Below, piece by piece: positions 1-4,087 of a stretch of 6,082 bases of DNA (position 1 is the stretch's first letter; the number at the start of each line of letters is the position of its first letter). Under the pieces are notes generated by a model. It saw only the letters and a program-made list of their open reading frames with translations, was not told where the DNA came from and made no database searches. The DNA lies in contig JASHVX010000006.1 in assembly GCA_030044375.1 (NCBI GenBank), positions 1 through 6,082 on the forward strand, in the 5' to 3' direction. The translations under genes and the position numbers were made by a program. This stretch comes from Nitrososphaerales archaeon (lineage in GTDB: Archaea; Thermoproteota; Nitrososphaeria; Nitrososphaerales; Gagatemarchaeaceae).

Positions 1-120
1 GACTAACTACCTCTCAACGCAGGATGAGTTATTCCCGGCGGAGGCGCAATGAACCCTATGTGCGGCGAAACTGTCACGGTCCAGCATAGAACGAGGGATG
101 AAGAGTCGGGTCCACTCGAA
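1..120. other. Upstream stretch with no supported gene
   Basis: I see no convincing gene here. One plus-strand frame is open from the window edge to a TGA at 50-52 (16 codons, ending DELFPAEAQ) and could be the tail of a gene outside the window, but it is too short to judge. An ATG at 24 opens only a 21-codon arginine-rich ORF. No tRNA-like fold or long repeat was seen. Confidence 0.3.
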
Positions 121-124
121 GCCG

Positions 125-132
125 TAAATATG
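125..132 (+). promoter_or_regulatory. Archaeal TATA-like box for the propeller gene
   Basis: The octamer TAAATATG stands out in a GC-rich setting. Its centre is about 27 bases before the ATG at 156. Archaeal TATA boxes sit about 26 bases ahead of the transcription start, so transcription would begin within a few bases of the ATG and give a leaderless mRNA. No Shine-Dalgarno sequence lies between box and start, which agrees with this. Confidence 0.55.
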
Positions 133-155
133 TTCAACCTGCGGTAACACTCGCG

Positions 156-1196
156 ATGCGCCGAAGGCCGCTCGTCGTCGCAGTCATTGTTGCAATCCTG
201 GTCGCCTCAATCTCGGCAGGTCTGTGGCTTCGAGGCGACCTTCAACCAGCATCGGCACGCGAGGATACGCCGGACTGGACGAGCGCAGCAAACTACCCCG
301 TCCAGGTTGCTGGCGCCGGCTGTGCGACGTCCTCAGAATTCGTGTATTGCGTGGGCGGAAATTCAACCGATGTTTACTACGCCAGCCTCAATGGCACCGG
401 AATCCAGTCATGGATTCGCACTACTGCCTATCCCGTAGTTCCTGACTCGCCTAGCTGTGTCGCGTACGAGAGAGACCTCTACTGTATAAGCGGCTCAGAC
501 GTCTACTACGCAAGCGTCAATTCATCGGGCGTCGGGAAGTGGATCGCCGGGCCTAGTTACCCGTCAAACGTGTTCGGAAACACATGCGCCGCGTACTCAG
601 GATACATCTATTGCGTAGGGGCCGAGGAGATGGATGTCCAGCTCAATACGACCTCCCTAGACTACGTCTACTACGCACAGATAGGCCCGGAAGGTGTGGG
701 ACCCTGGGTCCAGACAAATTCCTATCCGGTCGCCACTGTCGGAGCCTCTTGTATCACGGTGATTGGCTACATCTTCTGCATCGGTGGACAGAACCTCGAC
801 TCCCTTCAAATCGGCGGCGGGTACATCCTGTCGTCGGTGTATTACGCGAAGTTGAATTCTTCAGGCGTCTTTGACTGGACGCAGACTGCGAGCTATCCGA
901 TAAACGTCGAGCTCGAGAGCTGCTCGGTCTTCTCGTTCGCGTCTCCTGTGATCTACTGCGTAAGCGGTCAACGATACTCGACGAGCGGAAGCCACACATT
1001 GTCGGATGTACCTAATGTCTACTATGCGTATCCAACTTCATCTGGGATAAGCTCTTGGGCAACCGCGAAGAACTATCCCGCGTCGCTCCAAGGACTATCC
1101 TGCATCGCGAGCGTAACCACCGACTCGATCTACTGCATGGGAGGCGCCAAGAACCAAGGTCCTTCCACGACATCCTCCTATTACGGGATGATTTGA
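156..1196 (+). CDS. Exported six-repeat Kelch-like beta-propeller protein with paired cysteines
   Basis: The 346-residue protein begins with MRRRP and a hydrophobic stretch at about 6-25, followed by a possible AxA signal-peptidase site at residues 32-34, so it is probably exported or held at the membrane by its N-terminus. The rest is six tandem repeats beginning at W41, W86, W129, W184, W241 and W301. Each repeat carries YP, then a Cys, then a second Cys in a YC(V/I)GG-like motif, then (V)YYA; most end in a SSGV-like turn before the next Trp. The layout resembles Kelch/galactose-oxidase blades. The last repeat stops after its YY motif, so the N-terminal strand around W41 could close the ring. 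All 12 cysteines fall in six pairs (56/65, 101/110, 144/153, 199/208, 256/268, 316/327), suggesting one disulfide per blade. Five N-X-S/T sequons are present. No catalytic residues are recognisable; binding or a cell-surface role is inference. The ATG at 156 is supported by the TATA-like box upstream. Third-position GC is lower than in the V4R gene. Confidence 0.8.
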   Translation: MRRRPLVVAVIVAILVASISAGLWLRGDLQPASAREDTPDWTSAANYPVQVAGAGCATSSEFVYCVGGNSTDVYYASLNGTGIQSWIRTTAYPVVPDSPSCVAYERDLYCISGSDVYYASVNSSGVGKWIAGPSYPSNVFGNTCAAYSGYIYCVGAEEMDVQLNTTSLDYVYYAQIGPEGVGPWVQTNSYPVATVGASCITVIGYIFCIGGQNLDSLQIGGGYILSSVYYAKLNSSGVFDWTQTASYPINVELESCSVFSFASPVIYCVSGQRYSTSGSHTLSDVPNVYYAYPTSSGISSWATAKNYPASLQGLSCIASVTTDSIYCMGGAKNQGPSTTSSYYGMI

Positions 1197-1222
1197 GTTC
1201 CGGGTCGGACTAACACCACAGG
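1197..1222. other. 26-base convergent gap
   Basis: This is the whole space between the stop codons of the propeller gene and the oppositely oriented RibD-like gene. It holds no T-run or hairpin that I can support as a terminator, so transcripts of the two genes may overlap at their 3' ends. Confidence 0.4.
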
Positions 1223-1813
1223 CTAGATCGTGCTTGGCCCGCCCGTCGGCCTGTATCGGACGAATAGGGCTCCCTGTCTGAGCTGCCTAGACTCAAGCAG
1301 GTGAAGCCAGTATCTTTCCTGGAAGTCCTTGAACTCCGGCTTCCCGTGGCCTAGGACCACAGGCTGGATGAAGAACTGAAACTCGTCGATGAGTTTCTCC
1401 TTCATCAGTGCGGACACGAGCTGCCCGCTACCATAGATCACCAAGTCCTTTCCCGGCCACTCCTTGAGCCTGCGGACCTCCTCCGCTGGGTCTCCCTTGA
1501 CGAGCCTGGCTGTGTTCCACCTTCCCCACGCGACCTCGTTGAGCGTCTTCGAGAAGACGATCTTGGGGAGGTTGTTCATCCTCTCCGTGATCACAGGGTC
1601 GGAGTCGGTGGCGTCTGGCCAGTATGCGCCCAGTTCCTGGTAGGTGAGCCGACCCAGGAGGATGGCGCCGACGGAGTTGAGGTTCTCCTTGATGAGGTCG
1701 CCCGCCCCGGTCCCCTTCCTGAAGAGGTCCTCAGTGAACCAGTCCAGCTCTCCGTTGGGCCCCGCTACGAGTCCGTCGAGGGATATGATGTTGAATACTA
1801 TCAGGCGACGCAT
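1223..1813 (-). CDS. Dihydrofolate reductase-family (RibD C-terminal-like) oxidoreductase
   Basis: This 196-residue protein matches the small stand-alone RibD C-terminal/DHFR-like family (YyaP/YwjB type), which uses NAD(P)H to reduce mostly unknown substrates. Visible family marks in order are the N-terminal strand and loop SLDGLVAGPNG (11-21) followed by DW (24-25), ILLGRLTY (51-58), the nucleotide-binding strand and glycine turn LVIYGSGQL (124-132), and IDEFQFFIQPVVLGHG (142-157). There is no N-terminal deaminase domain, so it is not the bifunctional RibD of riboflavin synthesis; calling it a true dihydrofolate reductase would be over-reading. It is probably soluble and cytosolic. Length is normal for the family. 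The ATG at 1813 sits directly before the family's first strand and about 29 bases from a TATA-like box, consistent with a leaderless or near-leaderless transcript. It lies downstream of the gene at 1896-2606 on the same strand, but the 82-base gap holds its own promoter. Confidence 0.88.
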   Translation of the reverse strand: MRRLIVFNIISLDGLVAGPNGELDWFTEDLFRKGTGAGDLIKENLNSVGAILLGRLTYQELGAYWPDATDSDPVITERMNNLPKIVFSKTLNEVAWGRWNTARLVKGDPAEEVRRLKEWPGKDLVIYGSGQLVSALMKEKLIDEFQFFIQPVVLGHGKPEFKDFQERYWLHLLESRQLRQGALFVRYRPTGGPSTI

Positions 1814-1837
1814 TCTTCTAGACAGAGTCGCCGTCCG

Positions 1838-1846
1838 AATTTAAAG
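1838..1846 (-). promoter_or_regulatory. TATA-like box for the RibD-like gene
   Basis: On the minus strand this reads CTTTAAATT, an AT-only core in GC-rich surroundings. Its centre is about 29 bases ahead of the ATG at 1813, which predicts a transcript start within about 3 bases of the start codon. The TTTAAA core is palindromic, but no plus-strand gene that would use it is supported. Confidence 0.55.
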
Positions 1847-1847
1847 A

Positions 1848-1858
1848 GTGGTCACCAC
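1848..1858. repeat. Inverted repeat abutting the RibD-like promoter (possible operator)
   Basis: GTGGTCACCAC is a perfect inverted repeat: two 5-base arms around one central base. It lies one base beyond the TATA-like box, on the side where the archaeal BRE and TFB contact fall. A regulator bound here could affect initiation of the RibD-like gene. The arms are short, so chance is a real possibility. Confidence 0.25.
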
Positions 1859-1895
1859 ACCAACTCAGGATGAGGGCATTCTTGGTGGGCTCTTC

Positions 1896-2606
1896 TCACT
1901 CAAGTCCGGGCGCTTCCCAGCCTGCACCGCCGAAAGTCCAGGCCGGAAGGCGGGGACGAAGCAGCTCGCACGCTCTCGTCCAGTCATCTATAGTGGCGGC
2001 GCGCAGCGGCTTTGGAGTGACGGCACCGTCGTCAATCTCATAGCCCCAGAAGACACCGCACAGCGGCTCGACCACAGGAGTCATCAGCAGGTCAGGCGTG
2101 TACGTCAGAAAGGCACGCGCGTTCCAGTCGACGTCTTTCTCGGTGAACGCTGGCGCGTCGAACAGTCGAGGCTCTGTGCCAAAGGAAAGGTAAGGCGTAT
2201 TGGCTCCGCGCGTCTGGGGCGCCACATCCGGTGCGACTATGTGGACCTCCTCACCGGAATCCTTCCTGACAGTGTAGTCGACAGCTTGAATCCATCCGAG
2301 GAGTCCGAGATAGCCCTCTGCGGGGTACTCCACCCTACCCTCGATCACAGGGAATCCGCGTGCGACGCCAACGTCCATGTTGAGGCCGAGCCTGTCGAAT
2401 CCCCAGCGTGCTGGGTCCTTGTTCACCTCGTATCTCAGGAGGACGCGGCCGTCGACGCCACGCAAACTGAACCTCATCGAGTGAATGTAATTGCGCACGC
2501 CCGCTTCACAGTCCGGGGGCATTAGCCAGACATCGGCTATTTCAGTTCGGTCAAGTGGGATGCTTACGAAGGAAGCTATCGCGACTCTTCGGGCTCCTAC
2601 ACGCAT
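1896..2606 (-). CDS. Conserved-looking hypothetical protein, tryptophan-rich, function unknown
   Basis: I do not recognise this 236-residue protein. It looks like a genuine gene: codons on this strand mostly end in G or C, and the protein is rich in structured, aromatic segments, including eight tryptophans (27, 68, 105, 161, 187, 209, 223, 230). Notable segments are RNYIHSMRFSLRG (38-50), RYEVNKDPARWGFDRLGLN (58-76), GYLGLLGWIQ (98-107), DWNARAFLTYTPDLL (160-174), EPLCGVFWGYEIDDG (180-194) and a C-terminal PAWTFGG (221-227). There is no signal peptide and no clear membrane helix, so it is probably a soluble, mixed or mostly beta protein; no nucleotide-binding or catalytic motif is evident. 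ATG 2606 is the first start after an in-frame TGA at 2643-2645, but no TATA box or Shine-Dalgarno sequence sits at the expected distance, so a shorter form from M29 or M44 is possible. The long plus-strand frame across the same DNA (1848-2525) reads as an antisense shadow. Confidence 0.7.
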   Translation of the reverse strand: MRVGARRVAIASFVSIPLDRTEIADVWLMPPDCEAGVRNYIHSMRFSLRGVDGRVLLRYEVNKDPARWGFDRLGLNMDVGVARGFPVIEGRVEYPAEGYLGLLGWIQAVDYTVRKDSGEEVHIVAPDVAPQTRGANTPYLSFGTEPRLFDAPAFTEKDVDWNARAFLTYTPDLLMTPVVEPLCGVFWGYEIDDGAVTPKPLRAATIDDWTRACELLRPRLPAWTFGGAGWEAPGLE

Positions 2607-2627
2607 CGAGTCTGGAGGAGCAAAGTG

Positions 2628-2768
2628 ATGGAAGCGCTGGAGTCAGGTCAGAGTCGGTCAACTGATAGTACATCCCGTTTGGACAAAGAAGAGAGTCGAG
2701 GGACTGGTCATCCCAAAGTGTGCATCATCAATTCTTATTATCACTCGGCAACTCCACGACATTCATGA
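2628..2768 (+). CDS. Doubtful 46-codon ORF with a strong Shine-Dalgarno
   Basis: ATG 2628 is preceded by GGAGGAG (2614-2620) at a 7-base spacing, the best Shine-Dalgarno match in the window. The frame runs 46 codons to a TGA that overlaps the ATG of the V4R gene as ATGA (2765-2768), a layout typical of translationally coupled pairs. Against it, the peptide is polar and low in hydrophobic residues with no recognisable motif, third positions are not GC-biased, and its 3' part contains the TATA-like box proposed for the V4R gene. It could be a leader peptide or, more likely, chance. Confidence 0.15.
   Translation: MEALESGQSRSTDSTSRLDKEESRGTGHPKVCIINSYYHSATPRHS
2734..2741 (+). promoter_or_regulatory. 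TATA-like box for the V4R gene
   Basis: CTTATTAT is centred about 27 bases before ATG 2765, predicting transcription to begin at or next to that ATG. The box lies inside the reading frame if translation started at GTG 2720, which argues for the later start. Confidence 0.45.
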
Positions 2769-3586
2769 AAGAAGGCCCGCGGCCAGCCCTGGGCTTCTAC
2801 TTCTCCCCCCGCACAAGAGTGTTCCACATCCTCGTAAGGGTGAAGGGCGCACAGCGGGGACTGGGCGGCCTCCTCGGCCAGCTCGCCAGGAGGGTCAGCG
2901 TCATCGAGAGCGTAAGCTACAGGCTGGAGGACGGTAGCACGGTCTGGAGCGCGTTCTGCGAGCCCCTGTCCAAAGGCGACACCCAAGCAACCCTGAGGAG
3001 GTCCGTCGCCGCCAATCCTTTCGTCCTCGAGTCCTCCGTTAGGAGCAGCTACCGCGGGCTCGTCGTCGACTCCTTCCACTCGGGGATGGAGATAGCCCCG
3101 GGGAGGCCCGTGATGGCCGTCTCCGTAGCCGGCTTCTCGCGCATATGCGGCCGCCTGTCGAAGCTGCTTGGGACGGGAGGAAGCACCGTTCTTTTCGAGG
3201 AAGGCTCAATCCTTGGTCAGTCGACGGGCCGGCTGATGAACTCGAAGATAAGTCGGGGCCGCCTCGACACGCGGCTGGCGGCCGCGCTGAGCCTTTACAG
3301 GGCGAGCGGCTGGGGTGCGATGAGCCTGAAGGTCGAGGACACCCAGGCCCAATTCAGAGTCAGGGCGCACGAGTGCCTAGAGTGCTCAGGTACCACAGGG
3401 GAGGGGGAGTGCAGCTTCCTGCGGGGCGTCCTCGTCGGCCTGGTCTCGACGCTCTCGGCGAGCGAGTTCAAGGGCGAAGAGTCCAAGTGCAGGCTGCGCG
3501 GAGACTTCTATTGCGAGTTCCTTCTGCAGCGCCAGGAAGCCCTGGAAGGACGCCGGCTGGAGTCCGCCAGCCACCTCCAAAAGTAA
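2765..3586 (+). CDS. ACT-like plus V4R domain protein (ligand sensor-like)
   Basis: Read from ATG 2765 the protein has 273 residues. Residues about 18-98 resemble an ACT-like small-molecule-binding fold (VFHILVRVKG, then GLGGLLGQLARRVSVIESVSYR). Residues about 115-255 form a V4R (4-vinyl reductase) domain: GSTVLFEEG near 139-147, then the cysteine-rich end with C204, C207, C216 and the family hallmark KCRLRGDFYCEF containing C242 and C250. V4R domains bind small hydrophobic ligands and often a metal through such cysteines; they occur in BchJ-like proteins, in sensors of NtrC-type activators, and as archaeal stand-alone proteins. No helix-turn-helix is visible, so a regulator role would need a partner. 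The frame extends upstream to GTG 2720 (288 residues), but ATG 2765 lies 27 bases past a TATA-like box and begins just before the conserved region, so I prefer it. The tandem VOC gene starts 43 bases beyond the stop with its own promoter. Confidence 0.82.
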   Translation: MKEGPRPALGFYFSPRTRVFHILVRVKGAQRGLGGLLGQLARRVSVIESVSYRLEDGSTVWSAFCEPLSKGDTQATLRRSVAANPFVLESSVRSSYRGLVVDSFHSGMEIAPGRPVMAVSVAGFSRICGRLSKLLGTGGSTVLFEEGSILGQSTGRLMNSKISRGRLDTRLAAALSLYRASGWGAMSLKVEDTQAQFRVRAHECLECSGTTGEGECSFLRGVLVGLVSTLSASEFKGEESKCRLRGDFYCEFLLQRQEALEGRRLESASHLQK

Positions 3587-3600
3587 CAGGCAGTGCTCCG

Positions 3601-3608
3601 CTTAATAG
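3601..3608 (+). promoter_or_regulatory. TATA-like box for the VOC gene
   Basis: CTTAATAG lies in the 43-base gap after the V4R gene, centred about 25 bases before ATG 3630, so the transcript would be leaderless. The rest of the gap is GC-rich and has no Shine-Dalgarno at normal spacing. The gene may therefore be transcribed apart from the V4R gene, with read-through also possible. Confidence 0.5.
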
Positions 3609-3629
3609 CCGCCCCACCTGGGCCGGGCC

Positions 3630-4016
3630 ATGAAACCCAGCTTCATCTACGTAGGGATCCGGGTCAAGGACATGTCCAAGTCGATCGAGTTCTACACCAA
3701 GTTCTTGGGGATGGAGGACAAGGGGCACTCCAGGATCGAGGTCACCAAGGGAGACGTCGTCTACCTCGAGTCGAAGGACGCCAAGGTCGGGATAGAGCTG
3801 AACCACTACGACAAGGACAGTCAATTCAACTCAGACTACGTCGTCGGCGAGGGGCTCGACCATCTGGCGTTCAGCGTCGAGGAGTTCGACGCCACGATGC
3901 GCCAGGCCAGGGAAGCAGGCTACAAGATATTCAAGGAAGTCGACACCGGGAAGAGCAAGTGGGCATACATCGAAGACCCCAACGGCATCTGGATAGAGCT
4001 GTGCAAGTCAGGCTAA
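3630..4016 (+). CDS. Glyoxalase/VOC superfamily protein
   Basis: This 128-residue protein has the two beta-alpha-beta-beta-beta modules of the vicinal oxygen chelate fold. Module one starts with YVGIRVKDMSKSIEFYTKFLGM (7-28). Module two starts with GLDHLAFSVEEFD (75-87) and ends with YIEDPNGIWIEL (113-124). Aligned by eye to glyoxalase I, three of four metal-ligand positions are kept (E56, H78, E123), but the first His, in the strand before RVKD, is Tyr (Y7). It may thus bind metal with altered geometry or act on a substrate other than a glutathione-type hemithioacetal; methylmalonyl-CoA epimerase and dioxygenases share the fold, so specificity cannot be assigned. It is single-domain, of normal length, and likely a cytosolic dimer. 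It follows the V4R gene on the same strand but has its own TATA-like box. ATG 3630 is favoured by that box and by the position of the first strand. Confidence 0.88.
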   Translation: MKPSFIYVGIRVKDMSKSIEFYTKFLGMEDKGHSRIEVTKGDVVYLESKDAKVGIELNHYDKDSQFNSDYVVGEGLDHLAFSVEEFDATMRQAREAGYKIFKEVDTGKSKWAYIEDPNGIWIELCKSG

Positions 4017-4087
4017 CGCCTACTTGGCTAGCTGCACTCAGTTACGCGACCCAGCAGGTCGGCAGGTTCGCTCGACTTTTCCATCGC
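4017..4087. other. 71-base convergent gap
   Basis: This separates the stop codons of the VOC gene (+) and the cyclase gene (-). Near its right end is a short T-run on the plus strand (4077-4080), which might help end VOC transcription in the archaeal manner, but four Ts is weak support. No matching T-run is present for the minus strand and no clear hairpin was found. Confidence 0.3.

Noticed and set aside
24..89. 21-codon Arg-rich ORF near the left edge
   Set aside because: Too short, no ribosome binding site or promoter, and random-looking content.
1848..2525. Long plus-strand frame of 225 codons opposite the W-rich gene
   Set aside because: Its product is rich in Arg, His, Val and Ser in an antisense-like manner and has no recognisable segment, while the minus strand shows GC-rich third positions and structured aromatic motifs. 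Both are unlikely to be real.
2720..2722. GTG as the start of the V4R gene
   Set aside because: The proposed TATA-like box would lie inside the coding region, and ATG 2765 fits the leaderless spacing seen at other genes.
3145..3633. Plus-strand frame of 162 codons overlapping the V4R gene
   Set aside because: Arg/Gly/Pro-rich composition is typical of a shifted frame in GC-rich DNA, and it overlaps a gene with clear V4R motifs.
4077..4080. T-run as a terminator for the VOC gene
   Set aside because: Four Ts without a hairpin is too weak to report as a separate terminator feature; it is noted only within the gap entry.
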